DNA from: Erysipelotrichaceae bacterium
GTDB taxonomy: Bacteria > Bacillota_I > Bacilli_A > Erysipelotrichales > Erysipelotrichaceae
Direction: 5' to 3'
NCBI GenBank assembly: GCA_022799495.1
Contig: JAAWON010000002.1
Span: forward strand, 1 to 64,000
DNA length: 64,000 bases
Shown here: positions 53,101 through 61,798 of the stretch, one piece after another
Numbering within the stretch: position 1 is the stretch's first letter
Layout: every line of letters begins with the position of its first letter
Notes under the pieces: model-generated
What the model saw: only the letters and a program-made list of their open reading frames with translations
What the model was told of the DNA's origin: nothing
Databases searched by the model: none
Translations under genes and position numbers: made by a program

Positions 53101-56100
53101 ATGTCATATCATTCCATAATGCAAAGGAAGCGCCTTTGGTCTGTGGATGAGCCACCGGCATGATTGCCTCACCACTTGGATTACGGCCTGATTTGAAGTT
53201 ATTTACTTCAAAATTCTCATACAAACGCTTTGTATCAAAACGATCTGGATATCCTGCATTTCCAGCTGGGACAATATACAACCATCCACCATAAGTGTTA
53301 ATTACATCATATCCAGCATTATATGTTTCATGCACATCTGCCCAATAAGGCGCCCACAGGTTCATTACGATTTCATTGGTAACAGGCGTTGTGCCATTGA
53401 AACCGTTTTTGCCTAGTGATGCCCAAGCGCGGCTTTGATAACCTTTCGCATTGACATATTTTGCGAAATGATCCGTCCATTTGCGCATTTGTTCGCCATA
53501 GTTTTTGTCATATTCATCCGTTCCGATATGGAAATTATTGCTTTGAATAACGGGGTCTGCACCATCTAAATATTCATCAATCAATGTTTCCATGATATGT
53601 GCATTCGCATTGAAAGCCGCATCGGTTCTGATATCCAAATAACCTGGTTTTCCGCTCCACATCACAACCCCCGGAATATCCTTAAAGGCTTCAGCATGAT
53701 ATGGTGCATCTATTTCAGTAATAACATCCACACCATACACTTTCATATCTTTCTGATATTGACGATACTCGTTTTTCGTATAATATCCATCTTTCGCTAC
53801 AATCGAAGGATATACTTCACTCTCTAAGCGAAACGCACTGTATCCTGACTGTCCCCAATAATCATTGATGTGGATGTGTGCTTCATTTAATTTATAGAAA
53901 GACATATAAATGGTCATCTCTTTCAAGTATTCCAAAGGAATATACATTCTACCTACATCTATCATACCGGCACGTACTTCATATTGGGGATAATCTCTAG
54001 TAAGTCCCTTTGGTGCGGTATGATTATTTTGGTATAAGATTTGGGTGATGGATGCGGCGCCATAGATCCATCCACTTCGCGTATCAAGGGGTGCACTGAT
54101 TGTCACCGAATCATCAATATTCATGTAATAACCTTCCACCCCCAATTCTGCCGTAGAATAACCTGCTGCAAGCACGATATCTCCACTGCTCGCACTGGCA
54201 TCACGCACAATTGTAAGGTTCATTCCCAACATATCACGCAGATAACTCTGCAATACCTCCGCCGCTGTTTTCTGCAAGTCGGAACTATAAATAATTCTGG
54301 AGGAAGGGGTTAGTTGGAAGGTACCGGTACCCCCTTTCCATTCCCTTAGGCCGGGGAGTACGTTTGGTTTGGCGTTTCCGCTGATCGCATGTTGACCCGC
54401 AACCGTAATTTTAATATCTTTTTCACTGCAAGCAACATCATTTTCATCATTGTTATTTTTCACTTGATACAACACATTGACATCCATATCATGAAGTGGT
54501 GTATAAACTGTGCCATCCATGGCAATGACTTGTTGGTTGTCGCTTCCATACAAAGTGATTTCAAAGCCGGCAGGAACTTCAGGCAGTTTCAGTTTATGAT
54601 TCTCAATCGTTGGTACGCTGGTGCCCAGTTGATTGATGACATCAGCCGAGGTTGTGATCGTGCGATCAATATCCTTATAGATCTCAAATTCATATATACT
54701 GCCGCTATATTGTTTGCCATTGCTATGTTTCCAGCGTTTTAATTGTACATATCTGACATAACGAGCCTTGGTTGGTGTGATATCAATTTCCTTGATTTCC
54801 TTAGGACCGTTATCAGCCAAACCAGAGACGCTGTAAACATCGGTATAGTGTACGCCATCTGTCGAAACTTGAATTTTGAATGAAGGTGGGCAAGATTCAA
54901 AATTCAAAATAAAATGTGAAACTGTTTTTCTGACTCCAAAGTCCACTTGTAACCATTGCTCATCCTGATCTTTCGCAAAAGATACTCGAGAGGTATCACT
55001 CACTGTGCCATCCACTGCCATTTCTGCAGTGAAACGGCCATCATTCACTTCTAAGCCGGAAACGCTGACACTTTGATTCAGAGCCAAATTATCGTAGTTT
55101 TTCGCATCCGGATTTTGTTCATACACTTCAAATTCATAAATACTGCCGCTGTACAATTTACCATTGCTATGTTTCCATCGCTTTAACTGTACATATTTTA
55201 CATATCTTGCATTGACTGGAGTGATGTCGATTTCCTTTACAATTGTTGGTCCGCTTTCATCCAAGTCACTCTCGGAATATACTTCACTATAATTAACACC
55301 ATCGCTTGAAACCAAAATTTGAAATGCAGGTGGACAGGATTCATAGTTCAGTTTTATGTGAGAAATGCTATATGTTTTACCTAAATCGACCATCAGCCAC
55401 TGCTCATCGGCATCTTTACTGAAAGAAACACGGCTAGTAGATGAAACAACGCCGTCCACAGCCATCTCAGCAGTAAAGCGACCATCATTTACTTCTAACG
55501 CAGATACGCTCACACTTTTGTTCAACGCCAAATTGGGAAACTTTGGCTGTAATTGATTCATCGCTGTCTGAATAGCAGCGGCAGCAGTGTTTACCTCTGC
55601 TTGGGTTGCACTATCCGCAAGCATTTCTCCCGCAACAAGTTTTTCATCCAATGCACGGTAGGATGCATCGGAATAGCGATCCTCATCCAAAGCATTGGCT
55701 TGTTCCATCACTTTATCCAACAGTTCTCTTGAGACAATTGACTGCGTTAATAAAGTTGCATCAAGGTAAAACAAATTATGATCAGATAGTCCTGTTTCTA
55801 CCATCGTAATATTCTCTACTTGAATATTTCTAGTCGTGATGATATTATCAACAGCGTTTGTTTTCATTGTAGCGTCTACACCGTTATAGGTGTCATACCA
55901 CTTGCCATCTTTGCCATTCGCAATATTATAGTCACTCAAAAAAGGATAGATTTCATCATGATCTTGGTCAGTATTGAAATCCCCGAATAAGATTTTGTAA
56001 TCATTGGGATCATTGTCCATGATCGCTTTGACTTCCTGCATCTGCTTTGTGCGAGCGGCTTGTGATTCATGTGTCAAATGCGTATTATAGATAGACACAG

Positions 56101-56539
56101 TCTTACCATCAACCGTGATTTCTGCCTTCATATAAGCTCTGGCCTCATTCAGTCCATCACTGTTCAGCGCATTGCCACTGGGATTGTTCAACGTCAATTT
56201 GGAAAGCAGGCCAATTCCATATTCGCCTACACCATCCTTCATGTCAATCGCTTTTTGAAACGCGGTACTTGTATATACACCTTGTTGAGCAAATTTATCC
56301 AGCATATCAAAATTATTGCGACTGGTATTCATATCTACTTCCTGAACACCTACCACATCAATAAGATTGCTGTCCAGCAACTGATTCATTTGTTCGATAT
56401 TCGGCTTTTTGCTTGCCGCAATGTTGAATGTAGCTACACGCAATTTCACATCTGCCGCATGACTTGTGGTTGGCGTGATCAATGTTGTCACAAGTGCTGT
56501 TGCCATCAATAGTTTTGTTAATCGTTTGAACTGTTTCAT
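50192..56539 (-). CDS. Giant surface protein: EEP phosphatase/nuclease, CBM32 x3, GH20 hexosaminidase, FIVAR repeats
   Basis: A 2115-residue secreted, membrane-tethered protein for host or microbial glycan breakdown. Order: signal peptide 1-28; endonuclease/exonuclease/phosphatase fold 32-263 (ATFNI, VQEVD, YNTHL, GDFNTD, SDHNLF); FIVAR-like 265-332; F5/8C (CBM32) modules 333-475 and 484-622; Ig-like stretch to 715; GH20b 725-845; GH20 catalytic barrel about 852-1175 with the acid pair D1008-E1009 in FHIGTDEYD; LamG-like 1210-1395; third CBM32 1400-1543; another beta-sandwich 1550-1722; three FIVAR-like repeats 1729-1929; C-terminal beta-domain; one helix 2090-2106 and a basic tail. No LPxTG motif is seen; HKTSDSS precedes the helix. 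Acts on beta-linked N-acetylhexosamine; linkage unknown. Monocistronic. Confidence 0.85.
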   Translation of the reverse strand: MKQFKRLTKLLMATALVTTLITPTTSHAADVKLRVATFNIAASKKPNIEQMNQLLDSNLIDVVGVQEVDMNTSRNNFDMLDKFAQQGVYTSTAFQKAIDMKDGVGEYGIGLLSKLTLNNPSGNALNSDGLNEARAYMKAEITVDGKTVSIYNTHLTHESQAARTKQMQEVKAIMDNDPNDYKILFGDFNTDQDHDEIYPFLSDYNIANGKDGKWYDTYNGVDATMKTNAVDNIITTRNIQVENITMVETGLSDHNLFYLDATLLTQSIVSRELLDKVMEQANALDEDRYSDASYRALDEKLVAGEMLADSATQAEVNTAAAAIQTAMNQLQPKFPNLALNKSVSVSALEVNDGRFTAEMAVDGVVSSTSRVSFSKDADEQWLMVDLGKTYSISHIKLNYESCPPAFQILVSSDGVNYSEVYSESDLDESGPTIVKEIDITPVNARYVKYVQLKRWKHSNGKLYSGSIYEFEVYEQNPDAKNYDNLALNQSVSVSGLEVNDGRFTAEMAVDGTVSDTSRVSFAKDQDEQWLQVDFGVRKTVSHFILNFESCPPSFKIQVSTDGVHYTDVYSVSGLADNGPKEIKEIDITPTKARYVRYVQLKRWKHSNGKQYSGSIYEFEIYKDIDRTITTSADVINQLGTSVPTIENHKLKLPEVPAGFEITLYGSDNQQVIAMDGTVYTPLHDMDVNVLYQVKNNNDENDVACSEKDIKITVAGQHAISGNAKPNVLPGLREWKGGTGTFQLTPSSRIIYSSDLQKTAAEVLQSYLRDMLGMNLTIVRDASASSGDIVLAAGYSTAELGVEGYYMNIDDSVTISAPLDTRSGWIYGAASITQILYQNNHTAPKGLTRDYPQYEVRAGMIDVGRMYIPLEYLKEMTIYMSFYKLNEAHIHINDYWGQSGYSAFRLESEVYPSIVAKDGYYTKNEYRQYQKDMKVYGVDVITEIDAPYHAEAFKDIPGVVMWSGKPGYLDIRTDAAFNANAHIMETLIDEYLDGADPVIQSNNFHIGTDEYDKNYGEQMRKWTDHFAKYVNAKGYQSRAWASLGKNGFNGTTPVTNEIVMNLWAPYWADVHETYNAGYDVINTYGGWLYIVPAGNAGYPDRFDTKRLYENFEVNNFKSGRNPSGEAIMPVAHPQTKGASFALWNDMTSFRTGFSWFDIHDRIKDAVSLVSEKTWYGEDDQGQTYAQFRNRIDVLQNKVPNANPGRYIESQGDMVVEYTFDAIGTNVKDTSPNGYDAQLVNALSTGGEAAFNGNGYLTLPMNSIGYPYTVMMKLTLAELNENATLFAGKDGTFYINKLGKLSYARDQYEFTFNYKPKVNEELSIALACDNKNLTLYVNGNLIGNGKLTNTTIANKAQQSSTFVLPLERVFEHSKGTLSEMTIYNRALSADEIYEKMGIVKENLALNKSVSVSALEVNDGRFTAEMAVDGIVSSDSRVSFAKDQDEQWLLVDLGAEYHIGDFVVNFESKVGKYEIQVSKDGTNFETVYRKNEAQVSGTQGTPAEEKISIDPVDARYVKYVQKERWLHTGNNKVYSGSIYEFEVYEPLDDNPRPSIDALLALAPNSTGATTAQRQIGKNGSDKVNIEFDMVTTTEDTSIVDIPVGLGAYDSNHTSYTQIPMLMRMYKDGKFGAYNGDLKDGKPIGFVQSNVAYEPNTAYHVRFAVDLSASKYSVYVTPPGEVEVCIGKDYAYRVAAPADLGKLYLFNIVSSIPAGSHWLDHITLNDIDGQSVDKQALNDLIAELEQIKQDSYTSSSWAKFSEILNYAKEVSADEFATEVNVAATISALQNAKNQLMEKADKALLEQAIEKASTFQKDAYTSASYQNLQTVIAQARELLAEDDLSKAEAETAIKQLDEAVAALVRLANKQALQAVMKQYAYLLDKLDHYPQTTAGAFKNAYMYAQAVNDDREVDQARVDQATKTLMAAAHALLGDDVIDYDHIYAKDEVIVESDVDLGSGVQLAVDHFDAIALKQFQNQLKDQAFLSKYSFEKLLDIYFTDLDGKRLELNQTIHMIISIKLDKEMINKQLRVVYISDDGEITFIPSWIENDTIKFKTTHNSHYAIVAATSSTPNDNIHVDDPIKDTAGHKTSDSSALLWIGIVTLFVLSGYYNRKQNERC
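51911..55543 (-). repeat. Three near-identical CBM32 coding modules within the giant gene
   Basis: Coding segments for residues 333-475 (55115-55543), 484-622 (54674-55090) and 1400-1543 (51911-52342) share LEVNDGRFTAEMAVDG and YSGSIYEFEVY almost unchanged. Copies one and two are adjacent; the third is downstream of the GH20 domain. The high identity suggests recent internal duplication or gene conversion. Confidence 0.85.
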
Positions 56540-56568
56540 ACACTCTCCCTTTCTTCTTTGTCTACAAA

Positions 56569-56597
56569 TGTATACATAAAGAGAGCACAGTATACAA
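56569..56597 (-). promoter_or_regulatory. Promoter with inverted repeat upstream of the giant gene
   Basis: On the minus strand TTGTAT and TATACA are 17 bp apart, about 30 bases before the start codon. The same stretch holds a perfect inverted repeat, TGTATAC-N14-GTATACA (56569-56596), whose arms cover both promoter boxes, as a repressor operator would. The remaining roughly 310 bases up to the HAD gene show nothing recognisable. Confidence 0.5.
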
Positions 56598-56910
56598 CAG
56601 AAGATGATCTAGAAACGCATAATAAAAGCAGGATACTTATGAAAAAGCAGCCTGTATTAAAACCTATACTTATTGAGACATGTTCCGCATAATCAGTGCC
56701 TATACCCATTCACTGGTCGTTATTTTGCTATCAAATCATCTATGACCTCCTTTATCGCACCTCATATTAAAACAAGATCGGACATGTATCAATCCCATCT
56801 CCTGACCTTGTTTATTGAATCTGTTATGTATGACTATCTATATTTTAACCGCTTTCATTTCTTTTTGCAACCATTATTTTCCATATAAAATCACACGCAA
56901 ATGTTTCTAT

Positions 56911-57762
56911 TTACACCAAACCATCCTCCAGCACCAGTGACGCGATCATTTTTGCGCACCCTTCCTTATCATGATCTTCTCCATGATAATTGGCTATGTT
57001 TTTCACTTGCTGAGTGGCATTGGCAACACTGATTCGATATTCCGCCAACTCCAGCATAGAAATATCATTTTCATTATCACCACAGGCCATGACTTGTTCT
57101 TTCGTACAGTTTAATTGTTCCATCAACCAGCGCAAAGCCGCTCCCTTCGTTGCCTGTGGGTGAGTAATCTCTATATTTTTAGGATGTGAAGATGATATAT
57201 GCAGATCGGGAAATTCTGCCGCAAGTTGATCTAGCAATGCCTGTTTTTCCTGTGGTTGTTCCGGGTTAATGATGAAATGCAATTTCTCAATCGTATCCTC
57301 TTCACTGTATGCATCCAAAAATGACGGCTCACTTTCCAATATACGTGTCTTTAAGATATTTTCCAAATAACTTCCACGAATATCCAATGCTTCACGATCG
57401 TCAATGATCCGCAAGTGGCTGTGCAGTTTTCCATTGATGGAACAACTCCAATATGGATTGATCCGGTTCACTGCCGCCAAGATCTTTTTGACTTGTGACA
57501 ATGCAAGTGTATGTTTGACACAAAGTTTGCCATCATGATTTCGCATAATCAGCGCTCCGTTGGAAGCCACAATATAGGGGATTTCCTTCTGTTCCCGAAA
57601 CCATTGGGGAATATCACTCATTGCCCGTGAACTGCATGGTATAAAGGCAATTCCTTTGGCAATGACCTGTGTAAGCACTCGCTTTGTTTCTTCTGACAAG
57701 GCAAACTGACAATTCAACAACGTAAAATCCAAATCACTGATAATCATACGGACATCATTCAT
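56911..57762 (-). CDS. Cof-type HAD-IIB phosphatase
   Basis: A cytoplasmic sugar-phosphatase-like HAD protein of 283 residues. Motif I is ISDLDFTLLN (the usual DxDGT reads DLDFT, with both aspartates kept), motif II the CSSRA region near residue 40, and motif IV CGDNENDISMLELAEYRISVANAT. The cap is of the IIB type. GAGGTG stands 6 nt before the ATG of MNDVRMI; the ORF's GTG start is within that ribosome site. Second HAD-IIB gene of the window; similarity to the one at 9 kb is only at family level. Confidence 0.85.
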   Translation of the reverse strand: MNDVRMIISDLDFTLLNCQFALSEETKRVLTQVIAKGIAFIPCSSRAMSDIPQWFREQKEIPYIVASNGALIMRNHDGKLCVKHTLALSQVKKILAAVNRINPYWSCSINGKLHSHLRIIDDREALDIRGSYLENILKTRILESEPSFLDAYSEEDTIEKLHFIINPEQPQEKQALLDQLAAEFPDLHISSSHPKNIEITHPQATKGAALRWLMEQLNCTKEQVMACGDNENDISMLELAEYRISVANATQQVKNIANYHGEDHDKEGCAKMIASLVLEDGLV

Positions 57763-57954
57763 TTTTGGCACCTCTCTCTTTCCTAATTTAAGATAAAATC
57801 ACATTTTTATTTTACCAAGGATTATAGAGTGAGCGCTTTCATTTGTCAACATGAAAAATGATAAAATAATGACTCACATTATCATTAGAAAACCAATGGC
57901 ACAAATATATACAAGTCTTCCTCCTTCCTACCGCCGTAGTATTCCTCTATTCCG

Positions 57955-57993
57955 CAAAAAAAGAATACATGCGCAAATACACCATGTATCCTT
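57955..57993 (-). terminator. Intrinsic terminator after the ABC exporter operon
   Basis: On the minus strand GGATACATG and CATGTATTC form a 9-bp stem (one wobble) with an 11-nt loop, followed by TTTTTTT. Confidence 0.8.
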
Positions 57994-58014
57994 TTTCACT
58001 TAGTCTCATTATCC

Positions 58015-59787
58015 TTATGCATTCTCCTCATGTGCAAACTGTGATTGATACAGCGCCGCATAGGCACCGTTTTGTTTCATCAGTTGTTCATGCGTGCCTT
58101 GTTCTACAATATTACCATTTTGTAAAACAAGAATCATATCCGCATTGCGTATCGTGGATAGTCGATGCGCAATCACAAAAGCAGTACGTCCAATCAATAC
58201 ATTCTGCATTGCCTCTTGTAACATTTTTTCTAAACGAGTATCTACAGATGAAGTTGCTTCATCGAGAATGAGAATTTGCGGATCTTTCAAAAATGCTCTT
58301 GCGATGGTCAACAGTTGTTTTTCTCCTTGAGAGATGTTGCTTCCCTCCTCATTCAGCACCATATCATAGCCCTCAGGCAAAGTACGGATGAAATGATGCA
58401 CATTTGCTCGTTTTGCGGCCGCAATGACTTCATCTTTGCGGGCATCTAAACGGCCATAACGGATATTGTCATATATCGTGCCACTGAACAGCCACGTATC
58501 CTGAAGTACCATACCAAAGATAGAGCGCAATTCGTGACGGGTTAAATCACGGATATCCACACCGTCAATCGTAATTCGGCCGCTGTTCACATCATAAAAG
58601 CGCTCCAGCAAATTGATTAACGTTGTCTTGCCCGCTCCGGTAGGACCGACGATCGCCACCATCTGTCCGGCCTTGATATCCACACTAAAATCTTGAATGA
58701 TCGGCTGTTCTCCATAGCCAAAGTGCACATGTTGGAAACTGACATTTCCTTTCACATGGGCAATCGTTTGTGCCGGTTGTGCCTCTTTGATTTCTTCTTC
58801 CTCACAAAGCAGCGTAACGATTCGTCCAATTGCCGCAAATGCGGACTGAATCTGCGCCGATAAATTGGATACTTGTGATAGCGGATCATTTACTTGCCAG
58901 ATATAGCGAATAAAAGCCTGAAGTTGACCGACCAAAATTCCACCACGAATCGCATATAAGGACCCAACCACTGCAACAGTACCAATCGTTAAATACGTAC
59001 AAAGCGAGATGAGCGGTGAAATTAGTGAGGACATGAATTGTGCCGCAAAAGCATTCGCTTGTAATTCAGAATTGATCGTTTGAAAATCCTGCATAGCCTT
59101 TTTTTGTCGATTGTATAAAACAATTTCATTGAAGCCGCCATAAAGTTCTGTGATTGTCCCATTCAAACGCCCTAGTGCTTGTTGCTGGGCACGAAACTTT
59201 CGCTGGGAACGATGTACAATCAGTTTTGTAATCAAAAGTGCGGTTGGGATGAGAAATAGGGCGATCAAAGTCATATTCCAGTTGATCGTTGACATCATAT
59301 ATATCGCCAAGCAAAGAGTCATAACACCACTGATAATATTGATGAAACTTTGTTGAAGCGCATTTGACAAGGTATCTACATCATTGGTGATGACACTTAA
59401 AATATCACCAACCTGACGATTATCAAAATAGCGTACCGGAAGTTTGCGAATCTTCTTTTGCAGGGCATCGCGCAGATCGTGCATCGCATGCTGAATCGCA
59501 TCAGTCAAAAAGAAGATTTCAATCACCTGTGCGATGGTCTTAAGTGCACAAAGGCCTAACAAGATCATTAACAGATGCAAGATAACATCAAAGCGAATGG
59601 CGCGTTGTGCCATGACATCACTGCTTAATGCGGAGGTGATCTCTCCTTCCACCGTAGGTGTCAGCGACAGCACGACACAAGTCAATAACACCATTCCCAC
59701 CGCTATCAGATATCCCCATTGATATGGAGCGATATATGGCTTCAAGGTTTTCCATATTGTTTTTAACGTCACACTTTGTTTATTCAT
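58015..59787 (-). CDS. ABC exporter, fused membrane/ATPase half, second gene
   Basis: One half of a heterodimeric type IV ABC exporter, 590 residues. A six-helix membrane domain (about 1-330) is followed by the nucleotide-binding domain with Walker A VGPTGAGKTTL, signature ISQGEKQ (divergent from LSGGQ), Walker B ILILDEATSS with the catalytic Glu, and the H-loop AHRLSTI. The degenerate signature pairs with the partner's weak site, an arrangement common in heterodimers. Start at MNKQSVT overlaps the partner's stop (ATGAATAA) and has GGAGG 9 nt upstream; the ORF's extra residues lie inside the partner gene. Substrate (drug, lipid or peptide) unknown. Confidence 0.9.
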   Translation of the reverse strand: MNKQSVTLKTIWKTLKPYIAPYQWGYLIAVGMVLLTCVVLSLTPTVEGEITSALSSDVMAQRAIRFDVILHLLMILLGLCALKTIAQVIEIFFLTDAIQHAMHDLRDALQKKIRKLPVRYFDNRQVGDILSVITNDVDTLSNALQQSFINIISGVMTLCLAIYMMSTINWNMTLIALFLIPTALLITKLIVHRSQRKFRAQQQALGRLNGTITELYGGFNEIVLYNRQKKAMQDFQTINSELQANAFAAQFMSSLISPLISLCTYLTIGTVAVVGSLYAIRGGILVGQLQAFIRYIWQVNDPLSQVSNLSAQIQSAFAAIGRIVTLLCEEEEIKEAQPAQTIAHVKGNVSFQHVHFGYGEQPIIQDFSVDIKAGQMVAIVGPTGAGKTTLINLLERFYDVNSGRITIDGVDIRDLTRHELRSIFGMVLQDTWLFSGTIYDNIRYGRLDARKDEVIAAAKRANVHHFIRTLPEGYDMVLNEEGSNISQGEKQLLTIARAFLKDPQILILDEATSSVDTRLEKMLQEAMQNVLIGRTAFVIAHRLSTIRNADMILVLQNGNIVEQGTHEQLMKQNGAYAALYQSQFAHEENA

Positions 59788-61513
59788 GTGCCAATTCCTC
59801 CTCACTGAGTTGCGAGGCCGCTATCTCATGATAAATGGGACAAGCCTTAAGCAGTTCCTGATGAGTGCCGCAGCCGACCATCTCTCCTTCATGCAATACG
59901 ATGATCTGATCGGCATCCATAATCGTTGAGATGCGCTGGGCCACCACCATTGTAATTGCCGCCTGCGTCTCTGCCTTTAATGCTTGGCGCAGTTTTGCAT
60001 CAGTTTTAAAGTCCAGCGCAGAAAATGAATCATCAAAAATATAGACCTTAGGTTTGCGAACCAAGGCGCGGGCAATGGATAGACGCTGTTTCTGTCCACC
60101 CGAGAGATTGGAAGCACCCTCACTGATTGTTTCCGCAAATCCGTTTTCCTTTTCCATGATAAAATCATAAGCCTGAGCAATCTGTGCCGCATGCTCCAAT
60201 TCTTTTTGATCTGCGTCCTCTTTACCGAAACGAATGTTATCGGCAATCGTTCCGCTAAATAGATTGGCCTTTTGGGCAATAAAACCCAATTGATCACGCC
60301 ATGTGCTCAAATCCAATGCTTTCACATTGATCCCATCAATCATGATTGCGCCGCCACTTACATCATAGAAGCGCGGGATCAGATTGATCAGCGTACTTTT
60401 ACCTGATCCGGTACTTCCGATAAAAGCAAGTTTCTCCCCCTTTTTCACAGTAAAGGACACGTCCTTCAACACCGGTTCCTCTCCATCCGGATAAGCAAAG
60501 GTCACATGATCAAATGTGATTTCATGAACATCATCCAAGGTGATTCCACTTTGTGCCTCTTTAACGCTGGTAGTTGTCTGTAATACCGCCTCAATGCGTT
60601 TGGCCGATACAGCAGCTCTTGGGTACATCATAAAAACAGTACAAAACAGCATCATGGAAAACATCGCATGAAACAGATATTCATTAAAAGCAATCAACTG
60701 TCCGACCGGCAAGGTTCCTTGATCAATCAATCCCGCTGCGATCCAGTAAATGGCAATAGAGGCAAGATTCATCAAGAAAAAGAAAATTGGCTGAGTAATC
60801 ATCATCAATTTGAACAATCGCTTGGAATGTCCCATATACGCATGATTTGTCGTATTGAAACGATCTGACTCATATGCGTCATTGTTAAAAGCACGAATCA
60901 CGCGGATTCCTGTCAAGTTTTCCCGGGAAATACGATTTAATGCGTCAATGGATGCCTGTTGTTTTTCGGAGATTGGTTCAGAGAAACGAGCCACCAAATA
61001 AACACCTAGAATAATAAAAGGGATTGTCGCACCAATGATGAGCGCTAGTGGCAGCGAGGCGCGAATTGTCATGATCATGCTTAAAATCGCCATAACCGGA
61101 GTCATCAATGCAGTCCGCAACAGGACATTGACAAACATCTGGATTTGGAAGGCATCGTTGTTGGTTCGCGTAATCAGCGAGGAAACACCAAACGTATTGA
61201 TCTCATGACGAGAAAATCCCTGAACTCGAGCAAATATATCATTGCGCATATCACGCGTAATGGAAGTCGAGATTTTTGCGCAACAATATCCCAATAAAAC
61301 TGTGCCTGCAACACCAATCACTGAAATAAGTGCAATCACCGCTCCCATCTGATACAAATAAGCCTCATCCTGTTTGGCAACACCTTGATCCACCATCTGT
61401 GCCACAATGGTCGGGATACCTAATTCAACCAGCGCAAAACCGAATACCGACGCCACATTCAGCACAAACAGTTTCTTATATCGTTTTAAATAAGTAAGTA
61501 TTAAATGCATCAT
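59780..61513 (-). CDS. ABC exporter, fused membrane/ATPase half, first gene
   Basis: The partner half, 577 residues: six helices (about 1-310), then the nucleotide-binding domain with Walker A FIGSTGSGKSTL, canonical LSGGQKQR, Walker B VYIFDDSFSALD in which the catalytic Glu is Asp, and VAQRISTI where the switch His is Gln. So this half supplies the good signature and the weak catalytic residues, the reverse of the other gene, which fits one consensus and one degenerate ATP site. It is translated just ahead of its partner with an 8-base overlap. Confidence 0.9.
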   Translation of the reverse strand: MMHLILTYLKRYKKLFVLNVASVFGFALVELGIPTIVAQMVDQGVAKQDEAYLYQMGAVIALISVIGVAGTVLLGYCCAKISTSITRDMRNDIFARVQGFSRHEINTFGVSSLITRTNNDAFQIQMFVNVLLRTALMTPVMAILSMIMTIRASLPLALIIGATIPFIILGVYLVARFSEPISEKQQASIDALNRISRENLTGIRVIRAFNNDAYESDRFNTTNHAYMGHSKRLFKLMMITQPIFFFLMNLASIAIYWIAAGLIDQGTLPVGQLIAFNEYLFHAMFSMMLFCTVFMMYPRAAVSAKRIEAVLQTTTSVKEAQSGITLDDVHEITFDHVTFAYPDGEEPVLKDVSFTVKKGEKLAFIGSTGSGKSTLINLIPRFYDVSGGAIMIDGINVKALDLSTWRDQLGFIAQKANLFSGTIADNIRFGKEDADQKELEHAAQIAQAYDFIMEKENGFAETISEGASNLSGGQKQRLSIARALVRKPKVYIFDDSFSALDFKTDAKLRQALKAETQAAITMVVAQRISTIMDADQIIVLHEGEMVGCGTHQELLKACPIYHEIAASQLSEEELAHE

Positions 61514-61798
61514 AACACTCCTCTCTGCATCTTCCTATATCTTCTTTATCTTTTTATACATCTTCTATCTATTTCACCATCAATCCTCATGGTTCATCCA
61601 CTTTTTCTCATGTTTCATCTACTTGTGTTATCCTATATATTTATATTCATTTTTATATTTATTTTTCTTCTGTCCTATTTTTAAACCTGAATCGCCTATT
61701 ATGGGAGATCTTCTTTTATCATTCTCTATCCTTAATTATCATCATTCCTGCTTTTTATATAATGAATTTAACTATGGCTCTCTTGTTTAATTAGTAAA
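61514..61798. other. Pyrimidine-rich intergenic stretch ahead of the ABC operon
   Basis: The plus strand here is dominated by C and T with imperfect repeats of the ATCTTCTAT type; on the transcribed minus strand it is a purine-rich leader for the exporter genes. TATATAA on the minus strand near 61758-61765 could be a -10. I see no gene, riboswitch or clear hairpin. Confidence 0.5.

Noticed and set aside
56069-56512. 147-aa plus-strand ORF
   Set aside because: Antisense to the EEP domain of the giant protein, which is clearly coding.
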